Positions 1 to 7,797 of a stretch of DNA of 31,785 nucleotides are shown in pieces. Every line of letters starts with the position of its first letter. The stretch's first letter is position 1. The position numbers were made by a program, and so were the translations under genes. This stretch comes from an uncultured Bacilli bacterium. GTDB lineage: Bacteria; Bacillota_I; Bacilli_A; RF39; UBA660. The stretch covers positions 1 to 31,785 of the forward strand of contig CALVVH010000008.1 in assembly GCA_944363805.1 (NCBI GenBank), given 5' to 3'. The notes beneath the pieces are model-generated. The model was given only the letters and a program-made list of their open reading frames with translations. It ran no database searches and had not been told where the DNA came from.

Positions 1-12
1 TATTGTAAACAT
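1..12 (-). CDS. 5' end of an unidentified gene cut by the window edge
   Basis: Only the first four codons (Met-Phe-Thr-Ile) are inside the window, so no function can be given. The start is well supported. An ATG at 12-10 follows a strong ribosome binding site (AGGGGGTGAG, plus positions 17-26) and a near-consensus sigma-A promoter at 40-68. The gene reads out of the window to the left. Confidence 0.7.
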
Positions 13-39
13 GACACTCACCCCCTGAATGATAAATTA

Positions 40-68
40 ACTATATCAAACAAATGTATGTGTGTCAA
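40..68 (-). promoter_or_regulatory. Sigma-A promoter of the left-edge gene
   Basis: On the minus strand TTGACA (63-68) is followed by exactly 17 bases and then TATAGT (40-45). The predicted start near 33 leaves a leader of about 20 nt containing the AGGGGGTGAG ribosome binding site. It is one of the best promoter matches in the window. Confidence 0.8.
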
Positions 69-103
69 GTAGTTTTTCCAAAAAGTATGACTTTCCTATT
101 GTA

Positions 104-130
104 TAAAAAACTGGAAGAATATTCCAGTTT
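104..130 (-). terminator. Intrinsic terminator of the VirB2-tailed lipoprotein gene
   Basis: Read on the minus strand, AAACTGGAA pairs with TTCCAGTTT (plus 122-130 and 108-116) across a 5-nt loop and runs into T-rich sequence. The stem touches the stop codon at 130-132. Confidence 0.8.
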
Positions 131-1434
131 TAGTTTGTTAAATTGATATCTTTGGCTTTACAATCACCGAATGGATCAAGTAAGCAATCTGTACAATCTT
201 CATATTCTAAATTGGTAAAAGCTTCTGTTGCTCCGTTTACTAAGGATAATAAGAAACTTAGTATCGTTGGAATTAAGAATATTATTATCGCTATTAGAAT
301 TCGTTTAATAAGAGTTACAACAGCTTCTTTTGGTGCTTTATCATCACTTGATATTGTAGCTTTAGCAAAATCGATTGTTCCTAGTATTATAAGTAATAAT
401 GGAACAAGTATTTTGGCAATATATAATATATAACCTACTATTTGAAAAGTTTTTCTTACTTCATTTTGTTCACAGAAATTTAAAGGTTTTACTTCTAAAT
501 CTTCTAAAACAGGTGAACCCGGAGTAGCATCGGGATCATATTCATTGATTGAACCTTGATTATAATCACCGATAGCCTCTTTATCATCAGTAGCAACAAT
601 AAAGTAGACATTATAATAGCCACTATCAGTCATATTTATTTCTATATCGGCATATGAGTAAGTACCATTATTATTAAAGTAAATCTTTTCAGGATTCCAA
701 ACGGTATAAGTATTGTTATTAAATACTGTGCTCATGCCTGTACTATCACGGCCAATAGAACCACCATATAAAGATGATTGGTCAGTTATAATAAAGTATC
801 TACCCGCGCTACCATTTGCCAATGTTTCAAAACCCAATTCGATGTAAACATAACTACTATTTAACTTTTTGCGATAGGTCTTGCAATCTATGGCTGTTTC
901 AACATGACATTTACCGGCGTCATCATCAGGAGTTTGATCTTCTTCTCCACTTCCACTAGGTCTATCGGTAGAACTAGAACCTTGATTGCTACCAGATGTT
1001 GATTTTGTCGAATAAGTGAAACAAGTCCATCCAGCTGGACACTCATTATCGACTTTATAATTGGAATCTGGATATATATATATATTGGTAGGACATGTAT
1101 TAGTTTTAGAGTAATCACTTAAGAATTTGCCATAATCAAAATTATTATACACAACTTCTTGGGAATTAACATTATGTACCACTGAAGATTCATTATTACT
1201 ATTGATAATTAAATTATCTGAACCATGATTATAAGATACATATATACTTTGGTTATTGGCTTTTAAAGTTATTACCTCAATGCCAGCTCCCATTTCAACA
1301 TTACCAACTAAAGTATATTCACAATTAATACCTTTATCTAAAATATCTTTATATGGTGTATAAATATCATTCCAGTTTTCACATCCACATAATAACAATA
1401 GAAAAATACCAAGTACTATAAATTTTAGTTTCAT
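130..1434 (-). CDS. Predicted lipoprotein with a VirB2/TrbC-like two-helix C-terminus
   Basis: Exported protein of unknown function, 434 residues from the chosen start. The N-terminus is a lipoprotein signal peptide ending in a lipobox (L-C-G-C), so it should be lipid-anchored outside the membrane. The middle is polar, rich in Asn, Ser, Tyr and Thr, with several Cys and a low-complexity linker (SGSNQGSSSTDRPSGSGEED). The last ~100 residues hold two hydrophobic helices separated by a conserved polar loop (IDFAKATISSDDKAPKEA), then a cysteine motif (CTDCLLDPFGDC). The same tail occurs in the 192-residue protein at 7210-7788, so the two are paralogues of a VirB2/TrbC-type fold. A GTG three codons upstream (1443) has no ribosome binding site. 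The ATG at 1434 has GCGAG in front and is preferred. It has its own promoter and terminator. Role not known; an envelope or secretion part is a guess. Confidence 0.75.
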   Translation of the reverse strand: MKLKFIVLGIFLLLLCGCENWNDIYTPYKDILDKGINCEYTLVGNVEMGAGIEVITLKANNQSIYVSYNHGSDNLIINSNNESSVVHNVNSQEVVYNNFDYGKFLSDYSKTNTCPTNIYIYPDSNYKVDNECPAGWTCFTYSTKSTSGSNQGSSSTDRPSGSGEEDQTPDDDAGKCHVETAIDCKTYRKKLNSSYVYIELGFETLANGSAGRYFIITDQSSLYGGSIGRDSTGMSTVFNNNTYTVWNPEKIYFNNNGTYSYADIEINMTDSGYYNVYFIVATDDKEAIGDYNQGSINEYDPDATPGSPVLEDLEVKPLNFCEQNEVRKTFQIVGYILYIAKILVPLLLIILGTIDFAKATISSDDKAPKEAVVTLIKRILIAIIIFLIPTILSFLLSLVNGATEAFTNLEYEDCTDCLLDPFGDCKAKDINLTN

Positions 1435-1458
1435 TGCATTCACTCGCTATCTGAGAAA

Positions 1459-1488
1459 ATTATATCACAATCAACTTTAATTTGTCTA
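1459..1488 (-). promoter_or_regulatory. Promoter of the VirB2-tailed lipoprotein gene
   Basis: Minus strand TAGACA (1483-1488), 18 bases, TATAAT (1459-1464). A TG one base before the -10 makes it an extended -10 element. The -35 overlaps the recX stop codon, so the lipoprotein can be transcribed independently of recX. Confidence 0.6.
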
Positions 1489-2250
1489 TAAATAATCATC
1501 GATGATGATATCACTAGTAAAGCCTTTACTATATAAATGTCTTTTTATTCTCATTTCCAAATCTCTTCCAGAATATTTCGGAGAGTATTTTTTGTATGCT
1601 TTTCTTACTTCTTTTTCAATTATTTTCGAATCATCTTGATAATTTATGGTGCTTATTAAATTATTAAATTGGTCTTTGGTATATCCTAAATTAATTAAGT
1701 CAACTTGCAATTTGCTAATTAACATTTTTTGGGATAAGTTGTGATTAGATTTAATTTTTTTATTGATTATTTTTTCTATTCTTTCTTGCCATATATCTTC
1801 CGAATAATTATCCATATATCTACCTAGCAATTCTTCATTAAACCCCAATTTTACTAATTCACTGACAATTTTTCTAGGCCCCTTTAAAGTAAGATTAACT
1901 TGATCAGCAATAAAACTTGTTATGTATAATTCGTCATCTAAATATTTTTGAACAGTAAGTTTGTCTATGACAGTTTGAATAGTTTGAGAATTATATCCTA
2001 ACTTTTTTAACTTTTCGACAATTTCTTTTTTTGTCCGGAGTTTACTTTTGATATAAGTTAAAGCTTTATAGTAGGCAGCTACATTATTATTATAAGTTGT
2101 TATTTCTAATAATTTTTTTTCATTTAAATCTTTATTTGTTAAAAGATTGAAATGAATTATCGTATCATCATAAAAACTTAGTGAAGTATTATCACTAAGT
2201 AATATTTGATAAAGATTATCTTTCTTTTTAATTATCTTTGTTATCTTCAT
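1486..2250 (-). CDS. recX: Regulatory protein RecX
   Basis: RecX-family modulator of RecA, 254 residues, close to the size of Gram-positive RecX. RecX proteins bind RecA filaments and limit strand exchange. The family is recognised from repeated three-helix units with the pattern ALTYIKSKLRTKKEIVEKL, then LGYNSQTIQTVIDKL, then YLDDELYITSFIADQ, followed by GPRKIVSELVKLGF. A beta-rich N-terminal segment of ~60 residues precedes them. An upstream in-frame ATG at 2292 lies inside the DHH gene and would add 14 residues; the ATG at 2250, one base after that gene's stop codon, fits operon spacing better. It is the last gene of an ackA-nrnA-recX run. Confidence 0.85.
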   Translation of the reverse strand: MKITKIIKKKDNLYQILLSDNTSLSFYDDTIIHFNLLTNKDLNEKKLLEITTYNNNVAAYYKALTYIKSKLRTKKEIVEKLKKLGYNSQTIQTVIDKLTVQKYLDDELYITSFIADQVNLTLKGPRKIVSELVKLGFNEELLGRYMDNYSEDIWQERIEKIINKKIKSNHNLSQKMLISKLQVDLINLGYTKDQFNNLISTINYQDDSKIIEKEVRKAYKKYSPKYSGRDLEMRIKRHLYSKGFTSDIIIDDYL

Positions 2251-2251
2251 A

Positions 2252-3232
2252 TTAATTATTTTCTTCTGTAATGTATTTAGCACAAGTTTCATCTAGATCT
2301 TTTGCTAAGTGTTCCATATCTTTATAGTTTTTAGAACGACATCCAGAAGCGAATTTATGACCTCCCCCATTATATTTGCTTGCCACTTCATTAATAATTG
2401 GCCCCCGACTTCTTATATTGGCTTTATATATTTCATTTCTTTCGTCATAGACAACAAACATCCAACAAATAAGTTCTTTGATAAAGTAAAAATCATTTAC
2501 TTGATTAGAAACTATCGTCGGTTCCACATTGTATTTTTTTAAATCTTCTGGTTTTACATAGATGTATCCAAAATGATTATCACTTATTTCAATGTTATCA
2601 ATCAAGAAAGCACGAAACTTTTCTTCAGCAATACTTCGCTCATAGAGATTATTATATAAAGGAATAAAATCTATTTGAGAGATTGTCAATAAATCGTAAA
2701 CGGTTTTGAAAGTTTCTTTGCTAGTATTTTGTAGTAAAAAGCGGTCACTATCGAAAACCATACCAGTGTATAAGTTTTCAGCAATTTTTTGATCTAGCAC
2801 CAAGCGGGTGTTCATAATCAAATTAGCAATCATTTCGCAAGTACTAGACATACTTTCATCAGTCCAATCGACTTCTCCGATAATATCTTCAGCTGGATGA
2901 TGATCTATTTTTAAAATAGTTTGATATTCTAAATCTTCAATACCATCAACTCTGCAGAAATTGGGAACATCTAAAACAATTAATAAAGCGTCTTTAAGTT
3001 CGGTCAAATCAACTTTATCGAGGTTACCCAAATATTTAAATTTTGATACCCCGGCCCCAATAGCATAGACTTTTTTATCAGGGAAAGTAAGCCTGATAGA
3101 GTCTCTTAAAGCAATTTGGCTAGCAATAGCATCAGGGTCGGGTCCAATATGTCTAGCTAGGACTATTTCATCGTAATCTTTAATTATTTTAAATATCTTT
3201 TTGTATAATTCTCTTTTAATTATACTCACCAC
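2252..3232 (-). CDS. DHH-family phosphoesterase, NrnA-like (nanoRNase/pAp phosphatase)
   Basis: Manganese-dependent DHH/DHHA1 phosphoesterase of 326 residues, the usual NrnA length. NrnA enzymes degrade 2-5-nt RNAs and dephosphorylate 3'-phosphoadenosine 5'-phosphate in the cytoplasm. Metal-site motifs are visible: H28..PDPDA (31-35), D88 in VLDVPN, the signature DHH at 110-112 and DSD near 161-163. The C-terminal DHHA1 substrate loop is GGGH at 289-292. The start is one of two tandem GTG codons (3232 or 3229) three to six bases after the ackA stop, with AGAAAG just upstream. Some DHH proteins of this shape act on cyclic-di-AMP products instead, so the exact substrate is inferred. It lies between ackA and recX on one transcript. 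Confidence 0.85.
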   Translation of the reverse strand: MVSIIKRELYKKIFKIIKDYDEIVLARHIGPDPDAIASQIALRDSIRLTFPDKKVYAIGAGVSKFKYLGNLDKVDLTELKDALLIVLDVPNFCRVDGIEDLEYQTILKIDHHPAEDIIGEVDWTDESMSSTCEMIANLIMNTRLVLDQKIAENLYTGMVFDSDRFLLQNTSKETFKTVYDLLTISQIDFIPLYNNLYERSIAEEKFRAFLIDNIEISDNHFGYIYVKPEDLKKYNVEPTIVSNQVNDFYFIKELICWMFVVYDERNEIYKANIRSRGPIINEVASKYNGGGHKFASGCRSKNYKDMEHLAKDLDETCAKYITEENN

Positions 3233-3235
3233 TTT

Positions 3236-4423
3236 CTAATTATTATTTTGGGCAAGTTCCATAGTATCTATAGCAATCATCAACTCTTCATTAGTTGGAA
3301 CAACGTAAACAGGAATTTTAGAATCAGCAGTAGTAATAAGACGGAATTCTCCACGGAAGTTATTGACAGATTCATCAAGTTTTACGCCAAGAGAAGCAAT
3401 GCGGTCGAGAATCATTTTTCGCATTATTGCACTATTTTCTCCAACACCTGCGGTCAAGCAAATGACATCAGCGCCACCAAGTAAATTGTTATACATAGCT
3501 ATGTAATTAGCAATCTTTTGGGCATAGATATCTTGAGCAAGAACTGCTCTTTCGTTTCCTTCGCTAACTGCTGTTTCAATATCTCGGGAGTCACTGCTTA
3601 TTCCACTTACACCAAGAAGACCACTCTTCTTATTTAGTTCGTTTGTGAGTTCACTTAAACTACGACCAGTTTTTTTATTCATATATTCCAAAATACTTGG
3701 ATCAATATCACCGGAACGAGTTCCCATCATGATACCTGCAAGTGGCGTAAAGCCCATTGAAGTATCAACAACATTGCCAGAGTCAATTGCTGTAACACTA
3801 CCACCATTACCAATGTGACAAGAGATTACTTTTAAGTCATTACGATTTAAAAATTCACTAATTGTTTTATTGATAAAGCGATGACTAGTTCCATGAAAGC
3901 CATATTTACGAACACTATATTTTTCATACCATTCGTATGGTACAGGATATAGGTATTCAGTTTCTTTCATTGTTGTATGGAAAGACGTATCAAAGACACC
4001 AACTTGAATAGCATCTGGTAAGGCTTTCATGAAGGCTCTTACTCCCATAATATTTGCCGGATTATGTAATGGAGCAAGTTCATTATACTTAGATACTCTA
4101 TTTAAGACGTTATCATCTAAAATTACTGATGATGTAAATTCTTGACCACCATGAACTAAACGATGTCCTACTCCTTCAATTTCACTTAGAGAACTGATGA
4201 TATTTAAATTGATGAGTTCATCCATCAAAACTTTAACAGCAACTGAATGATCAATCAACTCAATTTCATTAGTGTATTTTTCTCCATTATATTTGATTGT
4301 GTAAAAACTGCCACTTAAGCCAATTTTTTCAAATAAGCCACTAGCAATCGTATTTTTAGCTGGCATGTCAATTAAAGTAAATTTAAGTGATGATGAACCA
4401 GCATTTACAGATAATATTTTCAT
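3236..4423 (-). CDS. ackA: Acetate kinase
   Basis: Converts acetyl phosphate plus ADP to acetate plus ATP, the substrate-level phosphorylation step of acetate fermentation. Length is 395 residues, standard for the family. The sequence starts MKILSVNAGSSSLKF (phosphate-binding, Asn7) and contains GVGHRLVHGG, FDTSFH, GFHGTSHR, SCHIGNGGSVTAID, the MGTRSGDIDP loop and the late TAGVGENS motif, so every ASKHA-fold signature is present. Ribosome binding site AGAGGTGG precedes the ATG. No phosphotransacetylase gene is in the window. A TATAAT about 20 bases upstream gives it a likely promoter, and it leads the ackA-nrnA-recX cluster. Confidence 0.97.
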   Translation of the reverse strand: MKILSVNAGSSSLKFTLIDMPAKNTIASGLFEKIGLSGSFYTIKYNGEKYTNEIELIDHSVAVKVLMDELINLNIISSLSEIEGVGHRLVHGGQEFTSSVILDDNVLNRVSKYNELAPLHNPANIMGVRAFMKALPDAIQVGVFDTSFHTTMKETEYLYPVPYEWYEKYSVRKYGFHGTSHRFINKTISEFLNRNDLKVISCHIGNGGSVTAIDSGNVVDTSMGFTPLAGIMMGTRSGDIDPSILEYMNKKTGRSLSELTNELNKKSGLLGVSGISSDSRDIETAVSEGNERAVLAQDIYAQKIANYIAMYNNLLGGADVICLTAGVGENSAIMRKMILDRIASLGVKLDESVNNFRGEFRLITTADSKIPVYVVPTNEELMIAIDTMELAQNNN

Positions 4424-4444
4424 TTCAATCCACCTCTAAGTACC

Positions 4445-4450
4445 ATTATA
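4445..4450 (-). promoter_or_regulatory. Probable -10 element for ackA
   Basis: A perfect TATAAT on the minus strand sits about 22 bases before the ackA start. No good -35 is visible at 16-18 bases; that region is the terminator hairpin of the upstream small gene, so the promoter may be weak or need an activator. Confidence 0.45.
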
Positions 4451-4453
4451 CAA

Positions 4454-4480
4454 AAAAAAAGATATTTTTACTATCTTTTT
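4454..4480 (-). terminator. Terminator of the small gene at 4471-4671
   Basis: Minus strand AAAAAGATA, 7-nt loop, TATCTTTTT (plus 4472-4480 and 4456-4464), then a T run. The stem is A/T-only and so weak. Its 5' arm contains the TAG stop codon of the small gene. Confidence 0.5.
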
Positions 4481-4671
4481 CCGGAGAATTCCCTATTTTT
4501 TACAAAATTTTGATTTGTGTGTGTAACTAATTTGTCGTAATCGATTACTCTTCTTTCATTGCTTTCTAAATTATAGCCGTAGGGATTCGAATATTCCATA
4601 GCTAGACGTTCCAACCGATTATTATTAGTTACATCATAACTCTTATAATAATAATTTGTAGACTTAAACAT
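4471..4671 (-). CDS. Small protein of unknown function
   Basis: I do not recognise this 66-residue protein. It is Tyr/Asn-rich at the start (STNYYYKSYDVTNNN) and basic at the end (KNREFSGKR), with no membrane segment or cysteine. The ATG at 4671 is preceded by GGTGAT at good spacing. An in-frame ATG at 4716 has no ribosome binding site and overlaps a TATAAT (4715-4720), which would instead serve as the gene's promoter. The extra upstream codons would begin with a second MFK..NYY segment similar to the real start. A weak terminator follows directly. It lies about 200 bases after thiI on the same strand. Confidence 0.45.
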   Translation of the reverse strand: MFKSTNYYYKSYDVTNNNRLERLAMEYSNPYGYNLESNERRVIDYDKLVTHTNQNFVKNREFSGKR

Positions 4672-4735
4672 CTTATCACCATTATTATTATGGTAATAAT
4701 TTTCTTTTTTAAACATTATATGAATACAATTTAAA

Positions 4736-4862
4736 TCACATTGGTAAATTTAAATTACTGTTTACTTTACTTTTAAACGATTTTAATGCTTGGAAAGATT
4801 TACTTTTTTGAAAAAGCTCTATTTGTTTTTTAGCAGCATTATTTAATTTAACAGCCTTTCAT
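4736..4862 (-). pseudogene. Possible frameshifted 41-codon gene between thiI and the small gene
   Basis: Eight bases after the thiI stop, an ATG (4862) reads M-K-G-C-stop. In the next frame 40 stop-free codons follow to a TGA at 4736, with protein-like content: KAVKLNNAAKKQIELFQ, then KSKSFQALKSFKSKV, ending NLNLPM. Removing one A from the ATGAAAGG run would join the start to this frame and give a 41-residue basic protein. No ribosome binding site is obvious. It could be a decayed gene, a sequencing or assembly error, or chance. Confidence 0.3.
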
Positions 4863-4870
4863 TTAAGAAT

Positions 4871-6058
4871 TTATAAAAAATCTTTATACTCTTTATTTTC
4901 AACACCAACTCTTATTACTTCATGGCTTTTTATAGCCTTATGAATTAAATCTTCATAAGGAATTAATTTTTCATATTCACTGGCTTTAGCAACATTCGGA
5001 TTGATGACAGGATGGTCTGGTACAAATATAGTACAGCAATCTTCATACGGTAAGGTGCTGATATCATAAGTACCGATTTTTCTAGCGAGCTTTATTATTT
5101 CAAGTTTATCAAAACAAGCTACGGGTCTGATGACAGGAATTTTTACTACTTCATTAATGACACGCATGCTTGTTAAAGTTTGACTAGCTACTTGGCCAAT
5201 CGATTCTCCATTTACTAAGATATTACACTTATTATTATGAGCGACGATAGCACTGATACGATACATCATCCGGCGCATGATGGTTATTAAATATTCATGA
5301 GGAATATTTTTTAAGATAGTTTCTTGAATTTCCGTAAAATTGATAACATGTAATTTAATTTCTGAATTATATTTAGCTAAGACACGCGATAATTTTATGA
5401 CTTTTTCTTTGGCAAATTCACTAGTGTGGGGTGGGCTTTCAAAATAAATTGCTTCTAGTTTTACACCCCTTTTGATAGTTAAATATCCTGCAACCGGGGA
5501 GTCAATTCCTCCGCTTAGCATGAGCAATCCTTTGCCTAAAGTACCCACAGGATAACCTCCAAGTCCTTTTACACCTTGTAAGTAGTATAAGACGCTATCT
5601 TTTCTAATTTCAATAGATACTGTTAACTCAGGATTATGGACATCGACTTTAACGTCTGGAACGTTTTTTAAGATATGTCCACCGATTAAATTGTTCATTT
5701 CCATGCTATTTATCGGATAGTTTTTATCACTTCTTTTAGTGGCTACTTTAAAAGTCTTAAAAGAAGTATCTTTAATTAAAGATAAAACGTTGGTTTTAAT
5801 ATCTTCAATATTAATGTTCGCATCTTTATAACCAATTATTATTTCTAATATACCAAAGATATTTTTGACTCTTTCAACAACTTTATCCAAGTTTTCTTCC
5901 CCTACTTCGATAAACATTCGCCCAAAATCATAAGTAATTGTATTTTCTATATCGCATATATTACTAGCAATATTATTTTTTAATGTTCGCAAAAAAAAGT
6001 TAATGTTATCTTTTTTAGTAGTAAGTTCACCATATTTGATGATTATTAACTTTTCCAT
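4871..6058 (-). CDS. thiI: tRNA 4-thiouridine synthetase ThiI
   Basis: Adenylates and thiolates U8 of tRNA and may serve thiamine thiazole synthesis. The 395-residue length matches the short Bacilli form without the C-terminal rhodanese domain of enterobacteria. The N-terminal ferredoxin-like region starts MEKLIIIKYGELTTKK. A THUMP domain follows (FKVATKRSDKNYP near 103-115). The PP-loop ATPase motif SGGIDSPVAG begins at 182, and the conserved YEDCCTIFVPDHP segment lies near 340. Ribosome binding site AAGGGGGA precedes the ATG, ten bases after the cysteine desulfurase stop. That enzyme is the expected sulfur donor, so the pair should act together. Confidence 0.95.
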   Translation of the reverse strand: MEKLIIIKYGELTTKKDNINFFLRTLKNNIASNICDIENTITYDFGRMFIEVGEENLDKVVERVKNIFGILEIIIGYKDANINIEDIKTNVLSLIKDTSFKTFKVATKRSDKNYPINSMEMNNLIGGHILKNVPDVKVDVHNPELTVSIEIRKDSVLYYLQGVKGLGGYPVGTLGKGLLMLSGGIDSPVAGYLTIKRGVKLEAIYFESPPHTSEFAKEKVIKLSRVLAKYNSEIKLHVINFTEIQETILKNIPHEYLITIMRRMMYRISAIVAHNNKCNILVNGESIGQVASQTLTSMRVINEVVKIPVIRPVACFDKLEIIKLARKIGTYDISTLPYEDCCTIFVPDHPVINPNVAKASEYEKLIPYEDLIHKAIKSHEVIRVGVENKEYKDFL

Positions 6059-6068
6059 TATTTCCCCC

Positions 6069-7196
6069 TTATCTAACTGTACTCAATTTTTCATATTCTT
6101 CTTTAAAAACACTTAGAAAATTATTGATTTCTTCTGTTGTTGTCACATAAGATAGACTAATTCTAATCGTATGTTTAGCTCGTTTGTTATCATTGTAGAT
6201 AGCCATAATGCTATGAGAAATATCTCCACTCGCGCAGGCGGTATTGGTGCTTACATAAACTTCGTGTTTATCTAAAGCATGGATCATCGTTTCAGGCATG
6301 ACGTTCATAACACTAATATTTAAAATGTGCGGAATTGAATATTTAGTTTTATTTATTTTAATATTAGGATACTTACTTAGGAAATTACATATTTTTTCAT
6401 TTAATAAAGCAATGAATCTTTCTCTTTTTTCTAAGTCATTATTAGCTAAACGGATAGCTTTTGATAATGCAGCGATCAATGGAAGTGGTGGTGTTCCTGG
6501 TTTCAGTTCATTGCTTTTACCACTACCATAGATTAAAGGTGTAATTTTAATCATACTACTTTTATATAATAATCCAATTCCTTTAGGGCCAAAAATCTTA
6601 TGAGCTGACATACTTGCTAAATCGACGTCATGAAAGTTTACTGAAACTTTGCCAATTGCTTGGGTAATATCGGAATGAAAAATAGTGGCAATATTTTCCT
6701 TTTTAATTATCTGGCGAATCATCTTTAAGGGTTGTCTTACACCAGTTTCCGAATTTACTGCACAAATACTTACTAAAATGGTGTCTTCTCGAACTAAACG
6801 TTTTAAATCTTCAAAGTCAATTAAACCTTCGGAATCATTATTTACATAACTAATTTCAAAACCGATACTACTAAGGTAGTCACATATAGCATAAATTGAA
6901 GGATGTTCCAATTTAGAAACGATGATGTGTTTTCCTTTACGATGATGAGCCATAGCAACACCAATTAAAGCCATGTTGTTTGCTTCAGTTGCTCCACTTG
7001 TGTAGATAATCTCGCTACTGCTTACACCAAAAATATCGGCGATTTGCTTAGTAGCGCTTTCAAGTAAATTGGCAGACTTCATGCCTAGTGAATGAATGGA
7101 ATTGGCATTGCCAACAAATTCTTTAGTTACTTTAGAAATGGTATCTAAAACTTCATATGAAACAGGAGTTGTAGCGCTGTAATCTAAATAAATCAT
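6069..7196 (-). CDS. Cysteine desulfurase (NifS/IscS family)
   Basis: Pyridoxal-phosphate enzyme of aminotransferase class V that takes sulfur from cysteine as an enzyme persulfide. It has 375 residues. Visible motifs: LDYSATTP at the start, TSGATEANN (66-74), H98 stacking on the cofactor, and the Schiff-base lysine in SAHK (K200). The persulfide cysteine is C321 in STNTACASG. The loop usually written GGGQE..LRSGT is GSGKSNELKPGT here, as in NifZ/YrvO-like dedicated desulfurases. A perfect AAGGAGGT precedes the ATG. It sits directly before thiI, as nifZ does in Bacillus subtilis, so tRNA thiolation is the likely main role. A more general iron-sulfur role cannot be excluded, as no iscU/sufU is nearby. 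Confidence 0.93.
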   Translation of the reverse strand: MIYLDYSATTPVSYEVLDTISKVTKEFVGNANSIHSLGMKSANLLESATKQIADIFGVSSSEIIYTSGATEANNMALIGVAMAHHRKGKHIIVSKLEHPSIYAICDYLSSIGFEISYVNNDSEGLIDFEDLKRLVREDTILVSICAVNSETGVRQPLKMIRQIIKKENIATIFHSDITQAIGKVSVNFHDVDLASMSAHKIFGPKGIGLLYKSSMIKITPLIYGSGKSNELKPGTPPLPLIAALSKAIRLANNDLEKRERFIALLNEKICNFLSKYPNIKINKTKYSIPHILNISVMNVMPETMIHALDKHEVYVSTNTACASGDISHSIMAIYNDNKRAKHTIRISLSYVTTTEEINNFLSVFKEEYEKLSTVR

Positions 7197-7209
7197 TTAA
7201 AAGACCTCC

Positions 7210-7788
7210 TTAGTTTCCTGATTTTCGCATGCTCTCAGCACGATCGATATAATCATCACAAGTCTCACTATTAGGGGTTAATAAACAAGTACGACATTCT
7301 TCAATTCCCGCAAGTCCACCGGTGAAGTCTTCTAAAAAGTTGAAAACAACTGTGACAACGGTGGGAATAAAGAAGATGGCAACACCAGCAATTAGTCTTT
7401 TAACTAATGACATAGCAGCACTTTTAATAGCCTTATCATCACTACTTAAAACAGCTTTGGAAAAATCGATTATACCAAAAGCAATAATAATTAACGGAAT
7501 AATTATTTTTAAAGCAAATAAGCCATAACCGATGAATTGCCAAATAGCTGAAGTTCGTAAGCAAAATTTCATATCATCATTAGCTAGTAAAACTGTTGCT
7601 GGACAGCCACATTCGGTCATATCCGCTTTGGTAGTATATTTTCCTCTAGGATTACGAAGTAAGGCACAGTCTGTCCCATCAGCTGTACAATAACAAGTTC
7701 CTGTATTACAATCCAAAGCCATAACGTTAGGACTAAAAATCAAAAAACTAAAAATAACTGTAATAATGCCAATAATTACTCTTTTCAT
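7210..7788 (-). CDS. Secreted/membrane VirB2/TrbC-like protein with cysteine motifs
   Basis: 192 residues. A signal peptide (MKRVIIGIITVIFSFLIFSP, probable cleavage after VMA) is followed by a short Cys-rich exported segment with CNTGTCYCTADGTDC and ECGCP. Two membrane helices follow (near FALKIIIPLIIIAFGI and AGVAIFFIPTVVTVV) joined by the loop DFSKAVLSSDDKAIKSA. It ends with CRTCLLTPNSETC. The helix-loop-helix plus terminal C-x2-C-L-L...C motif repeats in the lipoprotein at 130-1434, showing common descent. Ribosome binding site GGGAGGT precedes the ATG. It is inserted between ezrA and the cysteine desulfurase, with 9- and 13-base gaps, so it is probably co-transcribed. VirB2/TrbC pilin-like topology is clear but no secretion apparatus is in the window; function unknown. 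Confidence 0.75.
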   Translation of the reverse strand: MKRVIIGIITVIFSFLIFSPNVMALDCNTGTCYCTADGTDCALLRNPRGKYTTKADMTECGCPATVLLANDDMKFCLRTSAIWQFIGYGLFALKIIIPLIIIAFGIIDFSKAVLSSDDKAIKSAAMSLVKRLIAGVAIFFIPTVVTVVFNFLEDFTGGLAGIEECRTCLLTPNSETCDDYIDRAESMRKSGN

Positions 7789-7797
7789 GATACCTCC

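Noticed and set aside
143..433. Plus-strand open frame opposite the VirB2-tailed lipoprotein (and similar frames opposite ezrA, pbp, parC, tkt and the SipW-type gene)
   Set aside because: These have no ribosome binding sites or family features and lie antisense to well-supported genes; they arise from codon bias in AT-rich DNA.
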